This document shows, one piece after another, positions 33,828-41,442 of a stretch of DNA of 64,000 nucleotides (the stretch's first letter is position 1; each line of letters opens with the position of its first letter). This DNA is from Sediminicoccus sp. KRV36. Lineage in GTDB: Bacteria > Pseudomonadota > Alphaproteobacteria > Acetobacterales > Acetobacteraceae. Below the pieces are notes generated by a model that worked only from the letters and a program-made list of their open reading frames with translations, was not told the origin of the DNA and did not search any database. The position numbers and the translations under genes are program-made. The DNA lies in NCBI RefSeq assembly GCF_023243115.1, contig NZ_CP085081.1, positions 2,666,001 through 2,730,000 on the forward strand, read 5' to 3'.

Positions 33828-35392
33828 GCAGCGGCATCCAGGATCGAGCTGCGGGCCGTGAGATCAAAGAAGCCATCCAGGCTTTCAAAGCGGTAGGCAT
33901 CCAGAGCGAGCCCGTTGTGTTCACCGAGCTTCAGCTTGGCCAAGCTGACATCGATGCGAGGCAGCAGGTAGTAGTCGAGCACGTCGGCATTACCCGCAGC
34001 CATGCGCACGGCCACGGTGATATCGGGCGCGAGGCCAGCATCCAGCCGGATATGCCAACGTAGGCTGCCGGCTCCCGTTACCTGGCAGCGGGCCAGCACG
34101 ATCGAGGCATTGAACTCGGCGTTGATGGTCAGGAGGTCGGTCTTGGGATCCTGCTCAACCTCGCCGCCGGCCTGCCGAATGCCGTCGACCGCCGCGGCGA
34201 CGATGTTGGGATGCATGGCGCGAAGTGCCCGGTTGACCTCGAGGTAGCGGAAATCGCGATCCGGACTGAAGCCAACAAGCTGGTAGGCCCTGAGCAAGCC
34301 GCCAAAGCGCGACTGATAGGCGCTGCTGGACGCTCCATCCTCGGCTTCGTCGATGATGAAGCCCGAGAGGTAGCCGTGCTTGGCCAGCAGGCGACGCAGT
34401 GCTTCCAGCATCGCATCGTCAGTGAGGCGATGCGACCGCTCGCGGATGATCGTCTGTGCTGCGGCGAAGACCAGCCGATCGACCAGCGGCTCGAACGCAT
34501 TCTCGCGCCGAATCCACATGTCGGGGCCATTGCGCACACGCTTGCCATGCAGCTTGGAGGAGACACGGTTCCAGACATTGTCGCCCGTGTATTTCTCGTT
34601 GATCAGCATTTGGTGAATGGTGGCGCGCGTCCACGGGCGGCCCAGATCGCTCAGCGATCCCCGAGCATTCAGCGTGTCCGCGATGTCGCGCTCGGGGCGG
34701 CCTTCTTCGACAAAGGTGCGGTAGACCCAGCGCACCGTTTCCACCTCGTCGATGGGGCCTGGCATCAACACCACCCGATCGGTCTGGATACTCTTCTGCT
34801 CGCCTCGGGCCAGTTCGCCCTTGGCCAGGCCGCCGCCGTCGATAAGGCGGCGCCGCAGGCCGTACCCAGCCGGCCCTCCTTGGCGAAAGCCCAACTCGAT
34901 CAGGCGGCATTGGCCAGCGAAGACCTTGGTGGAAAGCTCGCGGCTGTATTCACCGGCCATGGCGCGTTTGACGCCCTTGACGATGGTCGAGATCGGGCTG
35001 CCGTCATTCTCGAATTGCTCAGCGCAATACTGCACTCGGATGCCAGCGCGCCGGCAGACATACTCGTAGTAGGCACTCTCGTCGGCATCCTGGAAGCGAC
35101 CCCAGCGGCTGACGTCATAAACCAGGATGGTGCTGAAGTCGGCACGGCCTTCGCGGACGTCGTCCAGCATCAGCTGAAGGGCATCACGGCCGGCCATGCT
35201 GAGGCCGCTCTTCCCGTGATCGGCATAGGTGCGGACGATGGTGAGGCCGCGCTGCTTGGCGTAGTCGCGGATCGCGTCCGCCTGGTTCTCTGTCGAATAG
35301 CGCTGATGGTCAGTCGACATTCGAACGTACTCGGCCGCGCGCACGGCAGCCGCCACTACCGCTTCGCCCTCAAAATCCGATCGCTGAACCAC
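33824..35392 (-). CDS. Large serine recombinase
   Basis: The 522-residue protein begins with the resolvase catalytic domain: YVRMSTDHQ with the nucleophilic serine at about residue 26, then LVYDVSRWGRFQDADE and the GEYSRELSTKV helix. A recombinase domain (about 165-270, PAGYGLRR, VRWVYRTFVEEGRPERDIA), a short DNA-contact region (WTRATIHQMLINEKYTG) and a C-terminal half of unknown function follow. Large serine recombinases integrate and excise mobile elements at short att sites. GTG 35392 is preceded by AGAGGA with good spacing and is favoured over the TTG at 35407. It is the first gene of the leftward triad and may serve a mobile unit distinct from the prophage. Confidence 0.88.
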   Translation of the reverse strand: MVQRSDFEGEAVVAAAVRAAEYVRMSTDHQRYSTENQADAIRDYAKQRGLTIVRTYADHGKSGLSMAGRDALQLMLDDVREGRADFSTILVYDVSRWGRFQDADESAYYEYVCRRAGIRVQYCAEQFENDGSPISTIVKGVKRAMAGEYSRELSTKVFAGQCRLIELGFRQGGPAGYGLRRRLIDGGGLAKGELARGEQKSIQTDRVVLMPGPIDEVETVRWVYRTFVEEGRPERDIADTLNARGSLSDLGRPWTRATIHQMLINEKYTGDNVWNRVSSKLHGKRVRNGPDMWIRRENAFEPLVDRLVFAAAQTIIRERSHRLTDDAMLEALRRLLAKHGYLSGFIIDEAEDGASSSAYQSRFGGLLRAYQLVGFSPDRDFRYLEVNRALRAMHPNIVAAAVDGIRQAGGEVEQDPKTDLLTINAEFNASIVLARCQVTGAGSLRWHIRLDAGLAPDITVAVRMAAGNADVLDYYLLPRIDVSLAKLKLGEHNGLALDAYRFESLDGFFDLTARSSILDAAA

Positions 35393-35489
35393 ATCAGATC
35401 CTCTCAAGCTCAGGCCTTGCCGCGCCGTGGCAACGTCACGCGCTGCCGCGGTCGTGCCACCGCGTCAGCATCGGCGAGCGCGTTTGACT

Positions 35490-35515
35490 TTCGCTCCAAC
35501 AATATCAGGAGCGAA
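35490..35515. repeat. 8-bp inverted repeat between recombinase and regulator genes
   Basis: TTCGCTCC (35490-35497) and GGAGCGAA (35508-35515) are exact reverse complements around a 10-base AT-rich spacer. It lies about 100 bases upstream of the recombinase start and 8 bases before the GTG of the small regulator, so it could be an operator or part of a recombination site. Confidence 0.45.
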
Positions 35516-35522
35516 TCGGGCT

Positions 35523-35900
35523 GTGCGGACGAAAAAGGGCAATCAGTTGCACTCGAAGGGCAACAAGTTGCCCTTTTTCGAGAATGCAGAGGAGGCGCGA
35601 GAGTGCTACGCGCGCGAGATCGGCAATGCGCTGCGAGGCGAGATCGCGGCCACGGGTCGCTCCGCGAAGGACATCATGCGCTGGACGCGGGCGAGCGAAC
35701 GCGCGGTAAAGGGATGGATCAGCGGAAAGCGAGGGCCGAGTGGTGAGCACCTCATCCCGCTGATGGCATGCTCCGACGCCGTGTTTGCCGCGGTGCTCAG
35801 GGTGACGGGACGGGAGCGGTCATCGCGGGGCGGGCCGGTTGCCGAGGTCAGGCGCCTTCTCCACGAGGCCGTGGAAGCGCTGGATGAGGTAGACCGGTGA
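35523..35900 (+). CDS. Small putative DNA-binding regulator
   Basis: The 125-residue product (GTG start; a longer frame to 35427 exists) contains KLPFFENAEEARECYAREIGNALR and MRWTRASERAVKGWISGKRGPSGEHL, a helix-turn-helix-like arrangement seen in a family of alphaproteobacterial proteins with unknown targets. Two similar half-palindromes, GGGCAATCAGTTGC (35537-35550) and GGGCAACAAGTTGCCC (35558-35573), lie inside the first codons and could be its own operator. It is divergent from the recombinase. Confidence 0.55.
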   Translation: MRTKKGNQLHSKGNKLPFFENAEEARECYAREIGNALRGEIAATGRSAKDIMRWTRASERAVKGWISGKRGPSGEHLIPLMACSDAVFAAVLRVTGRERSSRGGPVAEVRRLLHEAVEALDEVDR

Positions 35901-35996
35901 GGCGGGCCAGGGGGCGCGGCGCGCGAACCGACATCTTGACCAAGTGGGATCAAATGATGCACCCCACGGGTTCATCAATCTTGAATTTCCCGATTC

Positions 35997-36317
35997 GTGG
36001 ATATATCTTTTGCCTCGAAGAAGCTTGCTAAGCTCTGTACGGACCCCCGCGAGGCCACCAAGGCGCTCGGGGCTGACAGCGCTCGAAAGCTTCGGTCCCG
36101 CCTCGCGGATCTCCAGGCCGCCGATACGGTGGCTGAGTTGGTCGTGGGCCGGCCGCATCCACTGAGCGGGTCCCGCACGGGTCAGTTCGCGCTGGACCTG
36201 GCTGGTGGACAGCGGTTGGTCTTCCGGGCGGCACGTCAGGAAGCGTCGACAACCGGCGCTGATTGGAAACGGGTCACTGCAATCGAGATCGTGTTTATTG
36301 GGGATTACCATGACTGA
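35997..36317 (+). CDS. higB: HigB/RelE-ParE type toxin
   Basis: The 106-residue protein (GTG start) has the RelE/ParE fold pattern: an N-terminal helix (FASKKLAKLCTDPREATKALG), ARKLRSRLADLQAADTVAEL, then the conserved GRPHPLSGSRTGQFALDLAGGQRLVF strand region and a final VTAIEIVFIGDYHD. HigB toxins are ribosome-dependent mRNA nucleases. The stop overlaps the antitoxin gene by 8 bases, the usual toxin-first order of higBA modules. Confidence 0.8.
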   Translation: MDISFASKKLAKLCTDPREATKALGADSARKLRSRLADLQAADTVAELVVGRPHPLSGSRTGQFALDLAGGQRLVFRAARQEASTTGADWKRVTAIEIVFIGDYHD

Positions 36318-37413
36318 GACCGCCTTCGCCCCGGACTGGGTCTCCCCTCCTGGTGAGACCATCGCCGATGTCCTCGACGAGCGCGGTTGGACGCAGGCTG
36401 AGCTGGCAGATCGACTGGGCTTCACGCGCAAGCACGTCAACGACCTTATCCAGGGCCGTTCGGCCATGACGCCGGACGCAGCAGAGCGTCTGGCTACTGT
36501 GCTCGGTTCGACCATAGGGTTCTGGCTCCGGAGGGAGGCGCAGTATCGCGCGGCCCAGGAAGCGCTTCGGGCTCGTGAAGAACGGAAGGCACAGACGGAG
36601 TGGCTCGGTGAGTTGCCGCTGCGCGACATGGTCGGCTTCGGTTGGGTGCCGAAGGTCAAGGACCGGGTGGACCAACTGTCCGAGTGCCTGCGCTTCTTTG
36701 GGGTGGCGTCTGTCGATGCGTGGCGACAGCATTACGCAACGCCGGCTGCAGCGTTTCGTGCGGCCAAATCGCAATCCATGACCGTCGGGGCTGTGGCCGC
36801 ATGGTTGCGGCAGGGGGAGCGGGCAGCAGAGGCGCTGGCCTGCCGGCCATTCAACGAAGCGAGCTTTCGAGCTATTCTTGGTGAGTTTCGCGCGCTGACG
36901 ACCGAACCGCCCGAACGCTTCGTTGATGCATTGGTCAGCCGCTCTGCTGCCTGCGGTGTCGCGGTGGTCTTCGCGCCAGCACCAAAGGGCTGTCCCGCGA
37001 GTGGCGCGACGCGTTGGCTGGCGCCCGATAGGGCTTTGCTGATGCTGAGCCTCCGCTATCGCACAAATGACCATCTCTGGTTCACGTTCTTTCACGAGGC
37101 TGCTCACATCCTGCTGCACGGCAAGCGGATGCAGTTCATCGAGGGTGTCGAGCCGCTAGATCCGAATAGTGAAATCGAAGCTGATGCCTTTGCGAGAGAT
37201 TGGCTCGTGCCTCCGGCTCAGGCTCGCAAGCTGCAGGCGCTTGCAAAAGAAGGCGTTGTATCGGCTACGCGAGTGACGGCGCTTGCCAAGGAAATCGGCG
37301 TCGCGCCGGGGATAGTTGTGGGGCGGATGCAAAAAGAGAAGTGGCTTCCTTGGACCCACCTCAACGGGCTCAAGGTATCGTATACCTGGGCGAAAGACCG
37401 TTCAGCTGCCTGA
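36310..37413 (+). CDS. HigA-type antitoxin fused to ImmA/IrrE metallopeptidase
   Basis: The 367-residue protein has a HigA/XRE helix-turn-helix (about 15-75: SPPGETIADVLDERGWTQAELADRLG, KHVNDLIQGRSAMTPDAAERLA) and a C-terminal ImmA/IrrE domain with zinc motif HEAAH at residues 262-266 and a downstream EIEADAFARDWLVP glutamate. It should repress the operon, neutralise the toxin and may switch expression by proteolysis. The longer form with the peptidase is less common than plain HigA. A hairpin (37422-37439) follows. Confidence 0.85.
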   Translation: MTETAFAPDWVSPPGETIADVLDERGWTQAELADRLGFTRKHVNDLIQGRSAMTPDAAERLATVLGSTIGFWLRREAQYRAAQEALRAREERKAQTEWLGELPLRDMVGFGWVPKVKDRVDQLSECLRFFGVASVDAWRQHYATPAAAFRAAKSQSMTVGAVAAWLRQGERAAEALACRPFNEASFRAILGEFRALTTEPPERFVDALVSRSAACGVAVVFAPAPKGCPASGATRWLAPDRALLMLSLRYRTNDHLWFTFFHEAAHILLHGKRMQFIEGVEPLDPNSEIEADAFARDWLVPPAQARKLQALAKEGVVSATRVTALAKEIGVAPGIVVGRMQKEKWLPWTHLNGLKVSYTWAKDRSAA

Positions 37414-37421
37414 AAGGCCAA

Positions 37422-37439
37422 TTCGGCACTTGCGCCGAA
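37422..37439 (+). terminator. Short hairpin after the toxin-antitoxin operon
   Basis: TTCGGC, six-base loop, GCCGAA lies nine bases after the stop codon. There is no T-run. It overlaps the left 34-bp inverted repeat described next. Confidence 0.35.
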
Positions 37440-37460
37440 GCGGTCGTTCGCGTGAAGCCG
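37427..37460 (+). repeat. Left arm of 34-bp inverted repeat flanking the BLUF gene
   Basis: The sequence starting CACTTGCGCCG and ending GAAGCCG matches the reverse complement of 38136-38169 at 30 of 34 positions. The two arms point inward around the BLUF gene. Confidence 0.7.
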
Positions 37461-37572
37461 GGACCTGGATGGAACTCCAGTGCTTCCTTACCCAAATCGG
37501 AAAGATGCGGTAGCATTACGCTGGCTCACCGGATGCCACGGCCTGCCCGGCAAAGACAAAGCGAGCTGACCC

Positions 37573-38091
37573 ATGTTCGACGAATTCGGTTTTCCACGCG
37601 ACGCTGACTCGGACTACGGCGCGCCCATTCTTGGGACTTTCGTATATTGCAGTCGTGCCGCCGAAGGCGTCGACGACGTCGAGGTCGGCCGCATCATCGA
37701 GCGGTCTCAGCGCCGCAATGTCGCCCGCGATATCACCGGGGTGCTGGTTTTCGGCAGCGGCGTCTTCTTCCAATGGATCGAGGGGCCGCCCGCCCAAGTA
37801 GAGAACTTGATCGCGAGCCTTCATGGCGATCCGCGCCATCACGACATCGTCACGCTGGACCGGAGTGTGGAGAAGCGCGCGCGTCTGTATCCGAATTGGG
37901 AGATGGAACTGGTCGGAGCCGACGACATCCGCGCGGTGCTGCAGGAGGCGTTCGAGAGCGCCGAAGACGAAAACAACATCGCAGCACTGAGGCGTATTCT
38001 CGGGCACCTGGATTCGGGTCCGGTTGATACGCTCCACCCTTCTGCCACGAAGCGGAAGGACACCGAAAAATCCAAGCCGGGGGCTCGCTAG
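37573..38091 (+). CDS. BLUF-domain blue-light photoreceptor
   Basis: The 172-residue protein has a BLUF domain at about residues 20-115. Flavin-contacting Y25, N49 and Q67 have exactly the 24- and 18-residue spacing of Y21, N45 and Q63 in AppA, with W109 and M111 in the C-terminal strand (PNWEME). After the domain there is only a short charged tail, so it is a short BLUF protein that acts through a partner. BLUF proteins sense blue light through FAD. The flanking 34-bp inverted repeats suggest mobility or a repeat-rich site. No effector domain is linked. Confidence 0.88.
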   Translation: MFDEFGFPRDADSDYGAPILGTFVYCSRAAEGVDDVEVGRIIERSQRRNVARDITGVLVFGSGVFFQWIEGPPAQVENLIASLHGDPRHHDIVTLDRSVEKRARLYPNWEMELVGADDIRAVLQEAFESAEDENNIAALRRILGHLDSGPVDTLHPSATKRKDTEKSKPGAR

Positions 38092-38135
38092 GGGTCCACA
38101 GCAAGATGTCGAGTACAGGAAATGTTGGGGTGGGG

Positions 38136-38169
38136 CGGTTTCGCGCGACCGACCGCTGCGGCGCAAGTG
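38136..38169 (-). repeat. Right arm of 34-bp inverted repeat flanking the BLUF gene
   Basis: Reverse complement of the left arm with four mismatches, giving a segment of about 740 bp from arm to arm that contains only the BLUF gene. Confidence 0.7.
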
Positions 38170-38441
38170 CTGAGTGAACGCCGCGCTCTCCAAGGCTCCA
38201 GCCTTGAGACCGTTCGTATCCGGTCGCACCTCCTCCGCCAGTTCGCACAATTTCGCTCCGCTACGCCGCTTTTCGCCCCGGTTCGCGCCGCGCCCCAAAG
38301 GCACTATCTTCGGCAAGGTCAAAGCTGCCGGGGATCACGTGCCGCTCCAACCCATCCGCTACGGCAACAAGGGTAGGCCTAGGGTCTCGCGGCAGGGCTT
38401 TCCCCGCGGTTCTCAATCCTCAAGCAGTTGCCACTTTGTTC

Positions 38442-38481
38442 TTGACGAGCCTCGAGACATCAGTTAGGCTTTACGTCCTAA
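38442..38481 (+). promoter_or_regulatory. Sigma70-type promoter with overlapping inverted repeat
   Basis: TTGACG (38442-38447) and TAGGCT (38465-38470) are 17 bases apart. TTAGG (38464-38468) and CCTAA (38477-38481), an inverted pair, overlap the -10 and could bind a repressor. The following ATG of the muralytic-like gene is at 38498. Confidence 0.55.
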
Positions 38482-38497
38482 TGTCGAATGGTTTGTC

Positions 38498-39355
38498 ATG
38501 GCTGCCCTTTCTTCTTCCGCAGTACCGAGCCGCGAGGCGCTCCGTGCCTTCGCGCGGGACTACCGAACGGCTAGCGGCAGCCGGGACATGGCAGCCCGCG
38601 CTGACAAAGCTGATTGTGTCGTGACCGTCGGCGCTTACAGCCGCACGCGAAACGGCAATCCGGAACAGGTCAGCGGATATCAGCGCAGCAATCCGAACTG
38701 TGGTGATGGCACCCCAGAGGACGCGGTGGTGCTTGCTCGGGATGGTGTGGCACCGCGTCCTTTGCCATCCGACAGACGGCCAGCGACGCTGGCGCGCGCC
38801 TGGGAAGGTCAGCCAAACCAGTCTTGGCGCCAGCAGATCGCCGCCGAGGAAACTCGCCGTAGTGACGGTGATTTCGGATATGGTATGTGCGGTCAGCCGG
38901 GTTCCAGTGCGCTCGGGCGATATCAGCTTCTCCGCCGTCCCCTGGTAGATGCTGGTTGGCGTGACCCGGCAACGGGGGCCTGGACACCCCGGGCGCGTGC
39001 GGTAGGCGTGAATAGCGATGCCGATTTCCTGGCCAATCCCACGGCCCAGGAAGCCGCAATGAACGACGTCATGCGGCGGAACGAAGAACAGCTCAGGGCG
39101 AACGGCGCCTTGCGCTTCGCCGGCCAGCAGATGCCAGGATTAAGCGGTGGTCCGGTCACGATCACCGAGTCCGGCCTCGCTGCCGCAGCTCACCGCGAGG
39201 GTGCTGGGGCTGTCAGGCGCTATCTCGACCACCGGGCTGCAAACTCACCACCACCATCTTCTGTGAGGGGACGCGGCGACCTCTCGAGCTTCAACGAGAT
39301 CGAACGACGAATACGAGCTTTTGCAGACGCGCCTTACCAGAGCGTGCGGCGATGA
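38498..39355 (+). CDS. Putative lysozyme-like/peptidoglycan hydrolase
   Basis: The 285-residue protein has from about residue 125 the pattern SALGRYQLLRRPLVDAGW, then VNSDADFLANPTAQEAAMNDVM and, near 225, ITESGLAAAAHREGAGAVRRYL. These blocks recur in alphaproteobacterial phage-like and effector proteins that resemble lysozymes or lytic transglycosylases. The catalytic Glu is not certain. The N-terminal 120 residues look unstructured and lack a clear signal peptide, so the enzyme may be a phage remnant or exported by a non-Sec route. Its stop overlaps the ATG of a secreted protein gene. Confidence 0.6.
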   Translation: MAALSSSAVPSREALRAFARDYRTASGSRDMAARADKADCVVTVGAYSRTRNGNPEQVSGYQRSNPNCGDGTPEDAVVLARDGVAPRPLPSDRRPATLARAWEGQPNQSWRQQIAAEETRRSDGDFGYGMCGQPGSSALGRYQLLRRPLVDAGWRDPATGAWTPRARAVGVNSDADFLANPTAQEAAMNDVMRRNEEQLRANGALRFAGQQMPGLSGGPVTITESGLAAAAHREGAGAVRRYLDHRAANSPPPSSVRGRGDLSSFNEIERRIRAFADAPYQSVRR

Positions 39356-39927
39356 GGCGCCTGGTAGCCACCGCACTCTGTCTGCTGATGACTTCTTCGC
39401 TCGCAGCACAGCCCGCCGATCGGCGATTACCATGGGTGAGCATGCCTCCAGCGGTAAGTGAAGCCCTGCACGCATTGCGGCAGACAGAGCACTGGCTGGC
39501 TGTTGCGATGACCGAGAATTTAGACGGCAGTCGCCAGGGTCGGGACACGGATGCGGGCCGATCCTACAATTTCGATCCGTCGCGCCATCTACTATATACA
39601 ATGCGTGATCTCAATGGTGATCTGCGGCCCGAGGTGTTCATGCTCTTCCCGTGGCCGTATGTGCGCGGCAACCAGCAAGCGGCTGGGGTTGTCATGGTTC
39701 GTGACGGTCACGACGGCTGGCGCATAGGCTGCGAGATTAGCGATTGGGGCGACGAGAGCGCGCGGGGCGGCGTCCGCTTGCTCGCCACTCGCAGTCACGG
39801 CTGGAGGAATTTTCGTACGAGCAATGCGTTCTACGCCTGGCGCCCAGTACCAGGTCAGGCAGGCTTCCGCGAATGTTGGCCTACTCGAGCAGTCGGTCTG
39901 CAGCGGCATCGCACCAACATGCCGTAA
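39352..39927 (+). CDS. Secreted/periplasmic hypothetical protein coupled to the muralytic-like gene
   Basis: The 191-residue product starts with a Sec signal peptide (MRRLVATALCLLMTSSLAAQ, cleavage near AQP), followed by a beta-rich mature part (DLNGDLRPEVFMLFPWPYVRG, GVVMVRDGHDGWRIGCEISDWG). Translation is coupled to the previous gene through ATGA. A periplasmic protein made together with a cell-wall enzyme fits an immunity protein, but a co-secreted helper is equally possible. No family recognised. Confidence 0.6.
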   Translation: MRRLVATALCLLMTSSLAAQPADRRLPWVSMPPAVSEALHALRQTEHWLAVAMTENLDGSRQGRDTDAGRSYNFDPSRHLLYTMRDLNGDLRPEVFMLFPWPYVRGNQQAAGVVMVRDGHDGWRIGCEISDWGDESARGGVRLLATRSHGWRNFRTSNAFYAWRPVPGQAGFRECWPTRAVGLQRHRTNMP

Positions 39928-40138
39928 CCTGCGACCGCAGAGACCGTTCATTCCCAGTGAACTGCGCCCCGCCAGTTCTCACCCAAGCAGCATCGCCCCG
40001 GCCGCCCGGCTTGCCCCATTGGGTCACAATCAGGCCTGATTGCCGCCTTGCCCCGCCATGAGTATGACCGTGAGATTGTTTCGCTTCCCGCGAAGGCAGC
40101 GCGCATGCTGATGCGAGCAGCACGCCCAAGGGTCCTCG

Positions 40139-41233
40139 ATGACATCAAATGACGAAGTGCCAAAGCCGCTGACCGACCTGCTTGGCAGCCCGGACCTCGC
40201 CGGGGCGCTGGATAGCGACCGATTCAAGCAATTCCTGGACCATATCCCCTTCGCGATCGCCGTCGCGGAGTTGCAGCCAAAGGAACGCGTCACCTACGTC
40301 AACCTGGAGTTTGAGCGGCTTTCAGGCCAACCAGCCGCTGAATTGCTGGATCACTCCTGGAGCGAGTTGAAGGCCATCGCCAGCGCTGAAGGCGATGACC
40401 GCCAGCTGAGTGATGCCATTCCCGCCGGCGAGGATCACATCGGCAGCTTCAGGATGGGCGCGGAGGGGGCCGAAGGCGGCATTACCGTGGATGCATGGTC
40501 CAACGTCATCCAGGACGAAACCGGTGCCGCGATCTTTCGCCTGGTGGCCCTGGCCGCGGTAAATCCATCCCGGCAAAGCGATGCAGAAGCGATGCAGAAG
40601 CGCTTCAACGAAAAGGACATCCTGCTGCGGGAATTGCAGCACCGCGTGAAGAATAATCTCCAACTCGTCACCTCCCTCATCCGGCTGGAGAGCCGCAACG
40701 CGGCCTATGATGATGCGGGCGAATCCTTCGACCGCCTGGCCGGCCGCGTCAGCGCCCTGGCCTTGCTGTACCGCACGCTCTCCGAGGAGGAGATCGGCGA
40801 CAGCATTGATCTGGGCACCTATCTCAGCCAGATCGCCTCGGCCGTGATGAGCGCCCACGCCGTGGAAGGCATCCGCCTTGACCTCAAGGTGGATACCTGG
40901 CCGGTCTCGATCAATGTGGCGATGCCAACGGGGTTGGTGGTGAATGAGGTGCTGACCAATGCGCTGAAGCACGCCTTCGTGGGGCGAGAGGGCGGCACCA
41001 TCACGCTGCACAGCCTGGTGGACGCCGAAGGCTGCCAGGTGGTGGTTGCCGATGACGGAGTGGGCCTGCCGGCCGATACGCACTGGCCCACCTCGGGCCG
41101 CCTGGGCGCGCTGATTGTGCAATCGCTGCGGCAGAATGCCGGGGCCACGCTGAAGGTGACGTCCTCTCCGGGCCAGGGCCTGCGCGTGACGATCCGCTTC
41201 GCGCGCGCGGATGCGGCGCCTGCTGGCGCTTAG
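40139..41233 (+). CDS. PAS-HWE/HisKA_2 sensor histidine kinase
   Basis: The 364-residue protein has an N-terminal PAS domain (about 25-140: FLDHIPFAIAVAEL, YVNLEFERLSGQPAAEL), then the HisKA_2 phosphoacceptor box LRELQHRVKNNLQ with H168, and an ATPase domain with N-box VNEVLTNALKHAF and G-box VADDGVGLP. It lacks transmembrane segments and should be cytoplasmic. Kinases of this type usually phosphorylate single-domain or PhyR-like regulators in the alphaproteobacterial general stress response; no response regulator is adjacent. The PAS ligand is unknown; no LOV cysteine (GRNCRFLQ) is present. Confidence 0.85.
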   Translation: MTSNDEVPKPLTDLLGSPDLAGALDSDRFKQFLDHIPFAIAVAELQPKERVTYVNLEFERLSGQPAAELLDHSWSELKAIASAEGDDRQLSDAIPAGEDHIGSFRMGAEGAEGGITVDAWSNVIQDETGAAIFRLVALAAVNPSRQSDAEAMQKRFNEKDILLRELQHRVKNNLQLVTSLIRLESRNAAYDDAGESFDRLAGRVSALALLYRTLSEEEIGDSIDLGTYLSQIASAVMSAHAVEGIRLDLKVDTWPVSINVAMPTGLVVNEVLTNALKHAFVGREGGTITLHSLVDAEGCQVVVADDGVGLPADTHWPTSGRLGALIVQSLRQNAGATLKVTSSPGQGLRVTIRFARADAAPAGA

Positions 41234-41250
41234 CGCTGTTTGAGTTTTCT

Positions 41251-41376
41251 GGGCCTCCGGCGGCTGGGGCCGTTGGCCCCAGACCCCGTTCCTTGGTGCT
41301 GGTCCGGCATGCGTATCATCAGGGCTGAAACATGTTGCTGGGGTCTGGGGCCAATGGCCCCAGCCGCCGGAGGCCC
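41251..41376. repeat. 37-bp nested inverted repeat between convergent genes
   Basis: The arms 41251-41287 and 41340-41376 are reverse complements at 36 of 37 positions, with a 52-base loop. Each arm itself contains a palindrome (CTGGGGCC, three bases, GGCCCCAG at 41264-41282 and 41345-41363). The structure could fold as a cloverleaf and end transcription from both sides, and it has the look of a dispersed repeat. Confidence 0.75.
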
Positions 41377-41442
41377 CTTGAAAGCACCACACCAGCCATC
41401 ACGCGCGCCCAGGATCGCCTCCGGGGCTTCGAGCAAGCCCCG

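Larger units (their letters stand above)
38092..38497. promoter_or_regulatory. Gene-free interval with right repeat arm and promoter
   Basis: Apart from the right arm of the 34-bp repeat (38136-38169), a CAAGGCT/AGCCTTG hairpin (38191-38206) and the promoter at 38442-38470, this 406-base stretch shows no gene. Its middle resembles broken coding sequence in several frames, possibly decayed remnants. Confidence 0.4.

Noticed and set aside
38092..38441. Additional small genes between the BLUF gene and the promoter
   Set aside because: Frames here are short, mostly Arg/Ser-rich and lack ribosome binding sites; they look like decayed or non-coding DNA.
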